NCBI RefSeq assembly: GCF_001469955.1
Contig: NZ_LOPU01000004.1
Coordinates: 124,001 to 188,000, forward strand
Origin: Haloprofundus marisrubri
GTDB taxonomy: Archaea > Halobacteriota > Halobacteria > Halobacteriales > Haloferacaceae
Reading direction: 5' to 3'
Length of the DNA: 64,000 nucleotides
Shown: positions 50,904 to 59,373 of the stretch, piece by piece
How the letters are laid out: each line of letters starts with the position of its first letter
Numbering within the stretch: position 1 is the stretch's first letter
Program-made: the position numbers and the translations under genes
The notes under the pieces: model-generated
What the model was told of the DNA's origin: nothing
The model's database searches: none
The model's input: the letters and a program-made list of their open reading frames with translations, nothing else

Positions 50904-52119
50904 CATTCAGAACCACCGTCAGGTCTGTGATGGCCTTGGCTCGCTCGGAGACTCTGTCTCGAAAATCTGGAATGTCGCACGATGGACAGCCGACCGCATC
51001 TGGGACGCAACAGGCGAAATCCCAGACGAGGGCGTGCTGAAATCGTATATGAAGAACCAGTTGTGCTGGAAAGACTTGAACGCACAATCCAGTCAGAAAG
51101 TCATTGAAGAACTTTCCGACGCTTTCCAGTCGTGGTTCGACTTGCGACACAAGTTTGACGACGCGAATCCGTCCGGCTACCGCAAACACGGCGACAAACG
51201 ACCAAAGAGTACGGTCACGTTCAAAGAAGACGGCTTCAAGCACGACCCTGAGAACAATCGGGTTCGACTCAGCAAAGGCTCGAATCTCAAGGAGTATTGG
51301 TCGGACTTCCTGCTCTGTGAATACCAGACCCGCCCTGACGTTGACCTTTCGGAAGTCAACAGCGTCCAGAACGTTCGTGCGGTCTGGAACGGCGACGAGT
51401 GGGAACTGCACTTCGTCTGTAAGGTCGAACTCGAAACGAACGATTCAGCAGGCGATGACGTGGCAGGCATCGACCTCGGTATCAAGAACATCGCCACGGT
51501 TGCCTTCCCCGACGAATACGTTCTCTACCCCGGCAACTCGCTCAAGCAAGACAAGCACTACTTCACACGTGCCGAGTACGATACTGAAGGTGAGAACGGC
51601 CCGTCAGAGAAGGCGATGTGGGCACGTCAAAAACTTGCTGACCGTGAGTCACACTTCTACCACGTCCTCTCAGACACAATCATCACAGAGTGTGTCGAAC
51701 GGAACGTAGGGACGCTCGCGGTGAGTTGGCCCGAAGACGTGCGCGATTCAGACTGGGGCAAGACTGGAAACAAGAAACTCCACACATGGGCGTTCGACCG
51801 CATCTACCAGTACCTCGCGTACAAAGGCGAGATTCGTGGCGTTGAGGTGCTGAAAGAGAACGAGTGGAACACCTCAAAGACTTGCTCACGGTGTGGAGAC
51901 GACACGAAAGGGAACCGCAAACACCGTGGCCTGTACGTCTGCCAGTCGTGCGAGTTGGTCGGGAACGCGGATTGCAACGGGGCGGAGAATATGCGTCAGA
52001 AGATAACTCCGAGACCTCATGGCGAGGATAGGAGTAACGGCTGTGTGGCACAGCCATCGGTACACTTGTTCGATTCAGAGAGTGGGGTTTTCGCCCCGCG
52101 AGAACAGGTCGTATCGTAG
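50899..52119 (+). pseudogene. tnpB: TnpB nuclease lacking its N-terminal part
   Basis: The tnpB reading frame can be followed from ~50899 (RAIQNHRQVCDGLGSLGDSV, then RWTADRIWDATGEIPDEG) to the stop at 52119; the first internal ATG is at 51046. The RuvC residues are present: the first Asp in VAGIDLGIKNIATVAF, the Glu in SWPEDVRDS, the last Asp in NADCNGAENM. The zinc finger is SKTCSRCGDD then YVCQSCELV. The N-terminal ~50-60 residues are replaced by an IS5 fragment. The protein may be made from an internal start but would lack part of its recognition lobe. Confidence 0.75.
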
Positions 52120-52178
52120 ACCGGCAAATATCCCACCTGCGGTACGGGAAGCCCCGTCGTTCACACGGGGAGGATGTC
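51980..52178 (+). ncRNA. predicted TnpB guide RNA of the tnpB-only element
   Basis: As in related elements, the 3' end of tnpB and the right end (hairpin CCCCGT/ACGGGG) can form the guide RNA scaffold, with the guide read from the host DNA just after 52178 (ACTGGAGTCGTAGCC). Extent and activity are inferred. Confidence 0.35.
52152..52170 (+). repeat. hairpin at right end of the tnpB-only element
   Basis: CCCCGT and ACGGGG pair around a 7-base loop just inside the GGAGGATGTC end. Confidence 0.7.
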
Positions 52179-52206
52179 ACTGGAGTCGTAGCCATTGGCG
52201 AGTGGG

Positions 52207-52466
52207 CCAATACGCGGTATTGTAGTTATCGCTCTGGACGATGGATACCTTGGCACAGCAGAGAACCTCAACGAGAATGTAGAGTTCGTTGAGGCCAGTG
52301 TTCTTGACGACGATCTCCCCCTGATGTTGATGCTGTGTTCCACCTTGCAGCTCTCTCGTCATATGCGATGCATGAGGACGACCCAACACTTGGTGCACGG
52401 GTGAACGTTGAGGGCTTCGTCAACGTCGCTGATCAAGCACGCCAAGACGGCTGTGACACAGTTGTA
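52207..52466 (+). pseudogene. fragment of a sugar-nucleotide epimerase gene with a frameshift
   Basis: The translation in one frame reads NLNENVEFVEASVLDDDLP and, after a frame change near 52320, DVDAVFHLAALSSYAMHEDD and RVNVEGFVNVADQARQDG: the middle of an NAD-dependent (extended SDR) epimerase, with the HLAA motif. The N-terminal GGxGxxG part and the C-terminal half are missing. The break at ~52466 adjoins the origin repeats, so this is a remnant. Confidence 0.65.
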
Positions 52467-52485
52467 GGAATACACGGGTGTACAG

Positions 52486-52510
52486 ACACACCCCTCGTTG
52501 CCGTTGCAAA
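52486..52510 (-). repeat. origin-box-like repeat, copy 1
   Basis: The plus strand reads ACACACCCCTCGTTGCCGTTGCAAA in two parts: ACACACCCCTCG and TTGCCGTTGCAAA. It points left. Confidence 0.7.
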
Positions 52511-52591
52511 TGCTCGGGAGAAAGTCGAAAGTTTGAGAGTCTCGAAAACACCCCACCAAATGATCGTTGGTTGATCAGATCTTGGGGAGAC

Positions 52592-52617
52592 ACACACCCC
52601 TCGTTGCCGCTGGAAAC
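52592..52617 (-). repeat. origin-box-like repeat, copy 2
   Basis: It reads ACACACCCCTCG then TTGCCGCTGGAAAC and has the same orientation as copy 1. Confidence 0.7.
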
Positions 52618-52861
52618 ATTCAGAAGTGCCACACCACGTGCCTGAGACCAATAACCTTGCCCGCTAAGATAGTTACGTTTAAGTGATTCCTTTTGCTACC
52701 AAATTCCACAAGAGTCACTTGCAGATCGAATGAAGTGACCTCGGTCACGAGTCCGCTTTCTGGGCGGCCTTTCCCGTGTTTTCCGGATCTACTGTTTTTG
52801 CGAACTTCACTCATCTTATCCGCTGATTTGACTCGAGTATTTTTGCCCACACCTTCGCAGC

Positions 52862-52890
52862 ATTTGCAGCGGCAATGCGGGGGGTGTGTG
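52862..52890 (+). repeat. origin-box-like repeat, copy 3
   Basis: TTTGCAGCGGCAATGCGGGG is followed by GGTGTGTG. It is inverted relative to copies 1 and 2. Confidence 0.65.
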
Positions 52891-53085
52891 TTCGTGTTTG
52901 GTTTCTGAATATACTCACATATACGATAATAGTCACTGGATATCTCGTGCGCTAGGCCTCTCGGCTGTATACGTGTCATATCGGCTGATACTAGTCATAC
53001 GACCACAGACTATCTTTGCGACAGATTTATATTGACATGGAAGCCAGCGGGAGTGTAGTTCGTTTTCCAGCGGCAACATAGTGTC

Positions 53086-53130
53086 TTTGCAACGGCAATG
53101 AGGGGTGGTTCCAACGGCAACGAGGAGTGG
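53086..53130 (+). repeat. origin-box-like repeats, copies 4 and 5 in tandem
   Basis: TTTGCAACGGCAATGAGGGG is followed at once by GTTCCAACGGCAACGAGGAG; both point right. Confidence 0.7.
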
Positions 53131-53270
53131 CTCTGTGAGTAGTTAGACGCTAGTTGGTGCTTACGACCTGAATGAGAAATCTTTAGAATAGTCGTTTTAG
53201 CTTGGTTTCCATCGGTTACTACAGCTATGACGAAGTAACGACATTTCCATTGAATCACGAATATTAGGTC

Positions 53271-53311
53271 TTTGCAACGGCAACGAGGGGTGTTTCCAAC
53301 GGCAGTCCGCC
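53271..53311 (+). repeat. origin-box-like repeat, copy 6 plus a partial copy
   Basis: TTTGCAACGGCAACGAGGGG is followed by TGTTTCCAACGGCAG, the last being a half copy. It ends ~50 bases before orc1. Confidence 0.7.
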
Positions 53312-53363
53312 ATGTCTAAAATCCGAATATTGATATGGGTTCCCGAGATTTACACTATAACCA

Positions 53364-54563
53364 ATGTCGGACTCAATAGATTACTTCGGTGGGACCGACG
53401 CTATCTTCCGAAATAAAGATCTTTTACAGGTCAAATATCTCCCAGACGAAGACCGGATCATCGGCCGCAACGAACAACTCAACAACCTCGGTTCATCACT
53501 CAGACCCGCAATCAAAGGACAAACACCCAACCATGTCCTCATCTACGGAAAAACAGGCACTGGCAAATCACTCTGCTCGAAATTCATGGCTCGACAACTC
53601 CAGCGTCGAGCCGCAGAAGACAACGTCGGGGTGGGAATCGCCTACGTCGACTGCTTTCAAGATTCAACCGAAACACAGGCGATCAAATCGATCGCCATCC
53701 AACTCAACGACGACACGACCAACATCCGAATTCCAGCCTCTGGCCTGAGCACGGGCGACTATTACCGGAAACTCTGGACCGTCATCGACGACTACTACGA
53801 TGTTGTAATCGTTATTCTCGACGAAATCGACAAACTCGACAGCGATAACGTCCTCATGCAACTCTCACGCGCGGTTGAGTCCGGGAAACTCAACGATAGC
53901 ACGCTTGGCGTCATCGGAATCAGCAACAAAATCCAATACAAAGACACCCTCAACGAGCGAGTCAAATCGAGTCTCTCCGAGCGCGAATTCGTCTTCCCTC
54001 CATACGACGCAAACCAACTTCGAGCAATCCTCGAATCGCGACAAGATGCCTTCCAAGAAGGCGCACTCTCAGACGGTGTCCCACCACGAGTAGCGGCACT
54101 CGCTGCTCGCGAGCATGGTGACGCACGCAAAGCCATCGACATCCTCCGGTTTGCTGGCGAAATCGCAGAAGACGAAGACGCAACCCAAGTCAAGCAAGAA
54201 CACGTCGACCAAGCCCACGAGCGGGAAGAACAAAACCGCGTTGCAGACCTCATCTCCAAAAGCACACCCCACAGCCGATTCGTCCTCATCGCACTTGCGA
54301 ACATCGTCCAACAGCGTGGCAACGCAGAAGCATGGGTTGCCACAAACGATGTCTTCGATGTCTATCGAACAGTCTGTAAAGGCGACGGCGCAGAACCACT
54401 GAAGAAACGCCGTATCCGTGATATCCTCTCTGAACTCGAGTTCCTCTCTATTATCGACCAGGACCTCCGCGGGAAGGGACAAGGACAGGGTAACTACATG
54501 GTCAACCGCTTGGCCGAAGTAGAGCCCACGACTGTGATTAAAGCCTGCTCAAACGCGAGTTAG
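53364..54563 (+). CDS. orc1/cdc6: Orc1/Cdc6-type replication initiator
   Basis: This protein has 399 residues, the usual archaeal length. The AAA+ part has Walker A in LIYGKTGTGKSLCSKFMA near 60-75, Walker B in VVIVILDEIDKLDSDN, the sensor 1 segment LGVIGISNKI, and a C-terminal winged helix (GAEPLKKRRIRDILSELEFL, then GQGNYMVNRLAEVEPT). It binds origin recognition boxes and loads MCM. The cluster of origin-like repeats just upstream is its expected target, so the pair forms a replicon control module. The frame is intact. Confidence 0.96.
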   Translation: MSDSIDYFGGTDAIFRNKDLLQVKYLPDEDRIIGRNEQLNNLGSSLRPAIKGQTPNHVLIYGKTGTGKSLCSKFMARQLQRRAAEDNVGVGIAYVDCFQDSTETQAIKSIAIQLNDDTTNIRIPASGLSTGDYYRKLWTVIDDYYDVVIVILDEIDKLDSDNVLMQLSRAVESGKLNDSTLGVIGISNKIQYKDTLNERVKSSLSEREFVFPPYDANQLRAILESRQDAFQEGALSDGVPPRVAALAAREHGDARKAIDILRFAGEIAEDEDATQVKQEHVDQAHEREEQNRVADLISKSTPHSRFVLIALANIVQQRGNAEAWVATNDVFDVYRTVCKGDGAEPLKKRRIRDILSELEFLSIIDQDLRGKGQGQGNYMVNRLAEVEPTTVIKACSNAS

Positions 54564-54585
54564 GTCTCAGATCTGTTTTCCTGAC

Positions 54586-55386
54586 TTAGGATTCTGGCTG
54601 ATTGAGCACTGTCTGTACAGCCTCAACAATCGCATCGTGATTGTTCCCATTTGAGGCAACTACGCCTTGACTATCAGTATTCCACTCATCACCTTCGACA
54701 TCTGTGACAACACCACCCGCTTGCCTTACGTGGTGGACACCAGCGACAGTGTCCCACGGGTTAGCGACTGTGTCGAGCGTAACAGCTGCGTCAAATGCAC
54801 CGCTTGCGACCATTGAGAGCGTGAGTTGGGCTGACCCGGTTCGACGGAGTTCCCCAAAACGTTCGATAATCGTCTGGGAGAGTACACCGATGATTTCGCT
54901 ATCGCTTTTCTGCCAGGGAAGTGTCGGCGCGACGAGAAACGTTTCAACATCCGTTCGGTCACTCACAGAGATTGATTGGCCGTCTCGCAGTATGCGCCTC
55001 TGGGTCGACCGATAGCGTTCGTCAAGTGCAGGTGCAACGTTGACACAGCTCACTGGATCACCGTCGTGGACGACTGCAACACTCGTCACCCATTCAGGGA
55101 TCCCGTGAACGTAGTTTTGTGTCCCATCTATAGGATCGATGATCCAAGCGTATCCCTCGTCAGGTACTGTTTTCCGTTCGTCTTCTTCTTCGCCGACGAT
55201 TTCGTCGTTCGGAAAATACTCATTGATCACTGATACGATTTGGCGCTGTGTCATCCGGTCGATATCCGTTACGAGATCGGTCTTACCGGATTTCCGCTCG
55301 ACATCAAGTACAGTCTCGAAATGGTCGCGTGCATAGGTTGCCCCTGCACGAGCTGCGTCAATGACAATCGTTTCTCTTGACGGCAT
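54586..55386 (-). CDS. inositol-monophosphatase/FBPase-family phosphatase
   Basis: This protein has 266 residues. The metal-binding signature is complete: IVGEEEDER (Glu), AWIIDPIDGTQNYVHG (DPIDGT) and ANPWDTVAGVHHVRQAGG near the C-terminus. Family members hydrolyse inositol phosphates, fructose 1,6-bisphosphate or related sugar phosphates with magnesium. In haloarchaea such proteins have diverged in substrate. It is convergent with orc1 and shares its strand with the FGGY kinase gene upstream, with a 77-base gap, so it may be in that sugar operon. The substrate is not predictable. Confidence 0.93.
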   Translation of the reverse strand: MPSRETIVIDAARAGATYARDHFETVLDVERKSGKTDLVTDIDRMTQRQIVSVINEYFPNDEIVGEEEDERKTVPDEGYAWIIDPIDGTQNYVHGIPEWVTSVAVVHDGDPVSCVNVAPALDERYRSTQRRILRDGQSISVSDRTDVETFLVAPTLPWQKSDSEIIGVLSQTIIERFGELRRTGSAQLTLSMVASGAFDAAVTLDTVANPWDTVAGVHHVRQAGGVVTDVEGDEWNTDSQGVVASNGNNHDAIVEAVQTVLNQPES

Positions 55387-55463
55387 ATCTTGGGTTCATT
55401 CTCAAATCACAAAGTAGGGATGCCTGAGGTGCCTCTTCAATTGTAAGACGAAAAGAGAGGAAT

Positions 55464-57047
55464 TCAGGTTTCTCCGACGGTGTCTTTTCCTGTAACCGAT
55501 TTCTTCTCAGGTTGATGTGGTTTCTGTTCCGACATGTACTGTAGGTCTTCGACTGCCTCTACCCGATCATCCCAAACATCGAATAGTGCCTCGTATGCCT
55601 CTCTGTAGACGTCGTACCACCGTCGATATTGCTGGACCTTCTCGGGGTTCGGTTCGAATGCTTTCGCAACCGACGTTGTTTCTTTGACGGCACTGGGCAG
55701 ATCCTCATATTCGTTGGTTCCAACACCAGCCAACAGTGCTGCACCTTTCGCCCCGAACTCTTCGCCTTCTGGCACGACGATGGTGGCATTCAGGCAGTCA
55801 GCGAACATTTGACACCAGAAATTGGAACTGGCACCGCCTCCGCTGAGATAGATTTCGTCAGCATTGTAGGGCAGATGGGAGTAACAGTCACGCATCGCGA
55901 GTGATATTCCCTCGTAGACTGCTCTGACGAGATGTGCTTGCGTGTGTTCTTGATTCAATCCGATGAATTCTGCACGAGCGTTTGGGTTGACAAACGGTGC
56001 TCGCTCCCCTGCTGAGCTGAGGAAGGGATGATAGATGAGTCCGTCTGAACCAACTGGAATCTCTTCGACTTCCTCTTCGACGAGATTGAATTCGCTTTTA
56101 TCCATGATCTCTTCGATCGCCCAGTCGAGGTTCGGCGTTCCAGTCATCGAAGCCATGAATTTCGTCCACATACCGTCCTCAATTCCGAGTGTGAGAGCAA
56201 TCCCAGTCTTCTCGTCTCCTGTCGGCGGAGAGTCGAGGATTGTTTGGTTTAACGAGGTGGTTCCGACGACTGAGGATCCTTCTCCGGGAAGTGCTGCACC
56301 GCTTCCGAATGCAGAGGCGGCGACGTCAATGAAACCGGAGACGACAGGAGTTCCGGAGGGGAGTCCGGTTTCGACAGCGGCGTTTTGGGTTATTTCTCCG
56401 ACGACTTGTGTTCCGCTCATGAGTTGTGGCCGCATGTCCCCGATTTCTGGCATGTCGACGATATCTAACACTTCGTCGGAGTATTCGCCGGTTTCGACGT
56501 TGACGTACGGTAGTGATGCGTCGCTTGGGTCGGTCGTGAGTTCGCCTGTGAGCTTGTATTTCAGCCAGTCTTTACAGTAGAATACTGTACTGGCTTCCTC
56601 GTAATTTTTTGGCTCGTTTTCTTGTAACCAGTTGAGTATCACGAGACTGCTGCCTGGGAATTGGGTGCCGCCGCAGATGTCGTATACTTGATCAGTGATG
56701 CCTGCTTCCTGCCACTTTTGCACGACTTTGCCTGCACGGCTGTCTGACCAGAGGATTGCGGGTCGGACTGGATCTGCGTTGTTGTCGACGAGCCAGCATC
56801 CGTCTCCTTGTGCTGTGACGCCCAAGGCTAAAACCTCGTGTTCGTCGTCGAGTTGCTCGATGACTTCGCTTAGTGTCTGTGTGGTCTTTTTCCACGTTGT
56901 GGTCATCGACTGTTCGGCCCATCCGGGTTCGGGTCGTTTGACTGCGTTTTCGACGCTACTTTGACAGATGGCGTCTCCGTCGAGCGTGAAGGCGACGGAT
57001 TTGATGACTGTCGTTCCAGCGTCGATACCGATGAGTACCCCCACCAT
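55464..57047 (-). CDS. FGGY-family sugar kinase, LyxK/xylulokinase-like
   Basis: This protein has 527 residues. The N-terminal ATPase lobe begins LIGIDAGTTVIKSVAF, with GVTAQGDGCWLVDNN and AILWSDSRAGKVVQKWQEAG, and the C-terminal lobe has IYLSGGGASSNFWCQMFADC, EFGAKGAALLAGVG. The pattern WxxAGI...LNWLQENEPKNY resembles bacterial L-xylulose kinase, closer than to glycerol kinase. It should phosphorylate a ketose, polyol or acid sugar. A TATA-like box ~27 bases upstream marks a leaderless promoter divergent from the dehydrogenase at 57292. A second, different FGGY kinase lies at 60605, so two substrates or a two-step pathway are likely. The C-terminal tail is charged. Confidence 0.93.
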   Translation of the reverse strand: MVGVLIGIDAGTTVIKSVAFTLDGDAICQSSVENAVKRPEPGWAEQSMTTTWKKTTQTLSEVIEQLDDEHEVLALGVTAQGDGCWLVDNNADPVRPAILWSDSRAGKVVQKWQEAGITDQVYDICGGTQFPGSSLVILNWLQENEPKNYEEASTVFYCKDWLKYKLTGELTTDPSDASLPYVNVETGEYSDEVLDIVDMPEIGDMRPQLMSGTQVVGEITQNAAVETGLPSGTPVVSGFIDVAASAFGSGAALPGEGSSVVGTTSLNQTILDSPPTGDEKTGIALTLGIEDGMWTKFMASMTGTPNLDWAIEEIMDKSEFNLVEEEVEEIPVGSDGLIYHPFLSSAGERAPFVNPNARAEFIGLNQEHTQAHLVRAVYEGISLAMRDCYSHLPYNADEIYLSGGGASSNFWCQMFADCLNATIVVPEGEEFGAKGAALLAGVGTNEYEDLPSAVKETTSVAKAFEPNPEKVQQYRRWYDVYREAYEALFDVWDDRVEAVEDLQYMSEQKPHQPEKKSVTGKDTVGET

Positions 57048-57063
57048 GTCAATAATGAAAGAT

Positions 57064-57080
57064 GATTATATGCATAAGCT
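57064..57080 (-). promoter_or_regulatory. TATA-like promoter of the FGGY kinase gene (divergent region)
   Basis: The minus strand reads AGCTTATGCATATAATC. Its centre is ~25 bases before the start at 57047. The spacer 57048-57291 also serves the divergent dehydrogenase and may hold regulator sites. Confidence 0.45.
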
Positions 57081-57291
57081 TTCGTCCTCTGTGTTATCAT
57101 CTAACTAGTTTTAGCTACCCACCAGTTATTTGCTATCGGATATCGCACATTTTGTGCTGCGTATCAACACTCAGACCGACAAGCTCCACCCACAACCCGC
57201 ACACAGTGTGAGCCAACACCGTCGGCAGAGAATCACAAGCCCACCAAACGGGCCACAAACACAGTCACAAGCCAACGCAGGAACAGAACCC

Positions 57292-58341
57292 ATGAAAGCA
57301 CTCATCACAGCCAACTTCAGCGACGAATCGCTCACACGACTCACAGACGAACTCGGAATGGACGTAGAGTACCTACCCATCGCCGACCGAGACGGCCGAC
57401 TCCCTGAAGACGAACTCCAAGCACACCTCCGTGACACCGAAGTGCTCATCGTCGGGTACGAAGGAATCCCAGAACATCTCCTCGACGAAGCCGACGCACT
57501 CCAGATCATCGCGTGCGCACGCGGTGGCCCAGACGCGAACGTCGACATCGACGCCGCCACCGAACGCGAAATACCAGTGCTATACGCTCCCGGACGCAAT
57601 GCCGTGAGTGTCGCCGACTTCACGTGGGGAGAAATATTGAGCCTGATGCGAAACATCGCTCACGGTCACCATCTCCTCCACACCGGCACATACACCGGAG
57701 ATGCACGAGCAGATGCTGCCGGTGGCGGCTCACGTGAAGACGTCACGTGGGGAATGGGGAACGATTCACCATACGTGCAGCTGAAAGGACCGGAGCTTGC
57801 AGGCAAAACCGTTGGCATCATCGGCATGGGGGCTGTCGGACGTGAAGTCGCAAAACGAGCACAAGGGTTCGATGTCGACCTACTCGGCTTCGATCCGTAC
57901 ATTGACGCCGACGCAATGGCCGAACACAAAACCGAGAAAACAGAACTTGACGAACTACTTCGTGAAAGCGACATTGTCACCGTCCACGTTCCAGTCACTG
58001 ATAGCACGCGAGGACTAATCGGCGGCGACGAGTTCGAGATGATGAAAGAATCGGCCTACTTCATCAACAACGCCCGCGGTGCAATCATCGACCAAGAAGC
58101 ACTCATTGACCAACTTCAGTCAGGAGGCATCCGTGGGGCTGCGCTTGACGTCTACGACATGGAACCTATTCCAGAGGATCACCCACTTCTCGATTTCGAC
58201 AATGTCGTCACAACCCCACACCTCGCCGGGGCAGCAGAGGAAGTCATTGATCGACACTCCGAAATGCTAGTCGACGATATCGAAGCTGTCCTCAACGACA
58301 GCGACCCAACTCACGTTGCCAACGAAGAATCGCTATCGTAG
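57292..58341 (+). CDS. D-isomer-specific 2-hydroxyacid dehydrogenase
   Basis: This protein has 349 residues from ATG 57292 (MKALITANFS); the frame is open to 57130, but that stretch is Gln/Pro-rich and not of this family. NAD-binding GIIGMGAVGREVAKRAQGFD, the catalytic Arg in NNARGAIIDQEALI, the Glu in LDVYDMEPIPEDH and the His in TTPHLAGAAEE are all present. These enzymes reduce 2-keto acids or oxidise D-hydroxy acids. Next to an FGGY kinase, aldolase and PdxA-like enzyme, it may act on a sugar acid. It runs opposite to the kinase at 55464. Confidence 0.93.
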   Translation: MKALITANFSDESLTRLTDELGMDVEYLPIADRDGRLPEDELQAHLRDTEVLIVGYEGIPEHLLDEADALQIIACARGGPDANVDIDAATEREIPVLYAPGRNAVSVADFTWGEILSLMRNIAHGHHLLHTGTYTGDARADAAGGGSREDVTWGMGNDSPYVQLKGPELAGKTVGIIGMGAVGREVAKRAQGFDVDLLGFDPYIDADAMAEHKTEKTELDELLRESDIVTVHVPVTDSTRGLIGGDEFEMMKESAYFINNARGAIIDQEALIDQLQSGGIRGAALDVYDMEPIPEDHPLLDFDNVVTTPHLAGAAEEVIDRHSEMLVDDIEAVLNDSDPTHVANEESLS

Positions 58342-58438
58342 GTCATTCAGATTTAACTGCAACCGGACACAGGGTTGTTGGCAGTCCGAAGCACGATTCC
58401 ACGGGTCAGTTGACCCGTGGTTGCTTACCGAATGTCGC

Positions 58439-59077
58439 TCAGTAATCTTGTCCGTAGTCTGTGAATCGATCTTGGAGATGATCGATTTCTTCGTCAGGCA
58501 AGATTTCTGGGACACCGACGCTGATCGCTTGGTAGTGGATTCGCGCACAGTATTCGGTCATCAGTGCGACTTCGAAAGCCGCATCGACGGACTCTCCAAC
58601 TGCAATCACACCGTGATTCTTCAGCAGACAGGCGTTGTACTGTCCACTCAACGCATCAACAGCTGCCTCTGCGAGTTCGGCTGTTCCGTAGGTCTCATAT
58701 CTGGCAACGGGGATTTGGTCGCCAACGAATGCGATGAGGTAGTGTGATGCGGGGATGGGTTCTCCGAGGCTTGCGAAAGTACTGGCATACGGTGAGTGCG
58801 TGTGGACTACACCTCCGACATCGTCGCGTTCGCGAATGATGCCTGTGTGCATTCGGTATTCGCTGGATGGTTGGCGTTCTCCTTCGATGTGTTCGCCGTG
58901 GATATCGACGATTGGTACGTCTTCGGGAGTGATATCGCGGTAGGGGATTCCCGATGGGCTGATTGCGACGTGGTCACCGCTGCGTGCGCTGATGTTCCCA
59001 CCAGTGCCAACGGTGAGCCCTTGTTCGAGCATCTGTCGTCCTAAATTACTTATCGTCGTTCGTTCTTCTTCGAGCAT
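58439..59077 (-). CDS. fucA: class II aldolase (L-fuculose-phosphate aldolase family)
   Basis: This protein has 212 residues, the usual length. The family motifs are all seen: LTVGTGGNISAR, VAISPSGIPYRD (phosphate binding), QPSSEYRMHTGI (catalytic Glu), VVHTHSPYASTF (two zinc His) and ACLLKNHGVIAVG (third zinc His). Such enzymes cleave L-fuculose-1-phosphate-like ketose phosphates into DHAP and an aldehyde, or decarboxylate related acids. It may process the product of one of the FGGY kinases. It is monocistronic and convergent with the dehydrogenase. Confidence 0.93.
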   Translation of the reverse strand: MLEEERTTISNLGRQMLEQGLTVGTGGNISARSGDHVAISPSGIPYRDITPEDVPIVDIHGEHIEGERQPSSEYRMHTGIIRERDDVGGVVHTHSPYASTFASLGEPIPASHYLIAFVGDQIPVARYETYGTAELAEAAVDALSGQYNACLLKNHGVIAVGESVDAAFEVALMTEYCARIHYQAISVGVPEILPDEEIDHLQDRFTDYGQDY

Positions 59078-59373
59078 GGGTTGAGGTAGTTTTGTGCTGG
59101 GTTTAGCTAGGATGAGTTGCTGGCTAATTGTCTGTCAGTATCCTGTCGGTTGCATGCTATTGCCATCGAAGAGTCGTATAAAATTTGTGTGCTCGAAAGC
59201 TTTCTGAGCACGGTCAATCAGGCCCGAGTCTCAGATCGCGCCACGTTTCAAAATCCAACCTCACGATTACTTCTGCAAGAGAATTATACTAACCATACTT
59301 GACACTCCAAATTTCTTGTCTCATACGTAGAGTATGCAAATTATTCTTTTGCATAGTCGTTGAACGCTCGTTA

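Larger units (their letters stand above)
50559..52178 (+). mobile_element. chimeric insertion element: tnpB-only IS carrying an IS5-type fragment
   Basis: The outer ends are GACATCCTCC (50559-50568) and its reverse complement GGAGGATGTC (52169-52178). Each has a subterminal hairpin: CACGAC/GTCGTG at 50570-50585, and CCCCGT/ACGGGG at 52152-52170. This is the layout of haloarchaeal tnpB-only (IS1341-type) elements. Inside the left part, at 50668, another IS terminus begins (GGCTCTGTTGAAATCC), followed by the 5' end of an IS5-type transposase gene that breaks off at ~50900 into tnpB. There is no tnpA, so the element could only move with help. Confidence 0.8.
52467..53363 (+). other. replication origin region of haloarchaeal type (upstream of orc1/cdc6)
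   Basis: This gene-free stretch of ~900 bases contains at least six copies of a repeat close to TTGCAACGGCAACGAGGGGT, like haloarchaeal origin recognition boxes. Two copies (52486-52510, 52592-52617) point left. Four (52862-52890, 53086-53107, 53108-53130, 53271-53293) point right, towards orc1, and partial copies lie at 53061-53083 and 53292-53311. An AT-rich part at ~52895-53040 may be the unwinding element. The adjacent Orc1/Cdc6 gene starts at 53364. The layout strongly suggests an active or ancestral origin, probably of a plasmid or secondary replicon. Confidence 0.8.

Noticed and set aside
50797-51411. A 204-codon minus-strand frame
   Set aside because: It is a mirror of the tnpB coding sequence and has no family features.
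52486-53311. CRISPR-like repeats
   Set aside because: The repeats are unevenly spaced, occur in both orientations and lie beside orc1, so they are origin boxes and not a CRISPR array.
57130-57291. N-terminal extension of the hydroxyacid dehydrogenase
   Set aside because: It is Gln/Pro/His-rich and overlaps the divergent promoter region; the family begins at MKALI.
59299-59373. N-terminal extension of the PdxA-like protein
   Set aside because: The 25 extra residues are Cys/Leu-rich, begin at TTG and have no counterpart at the conserved family start.
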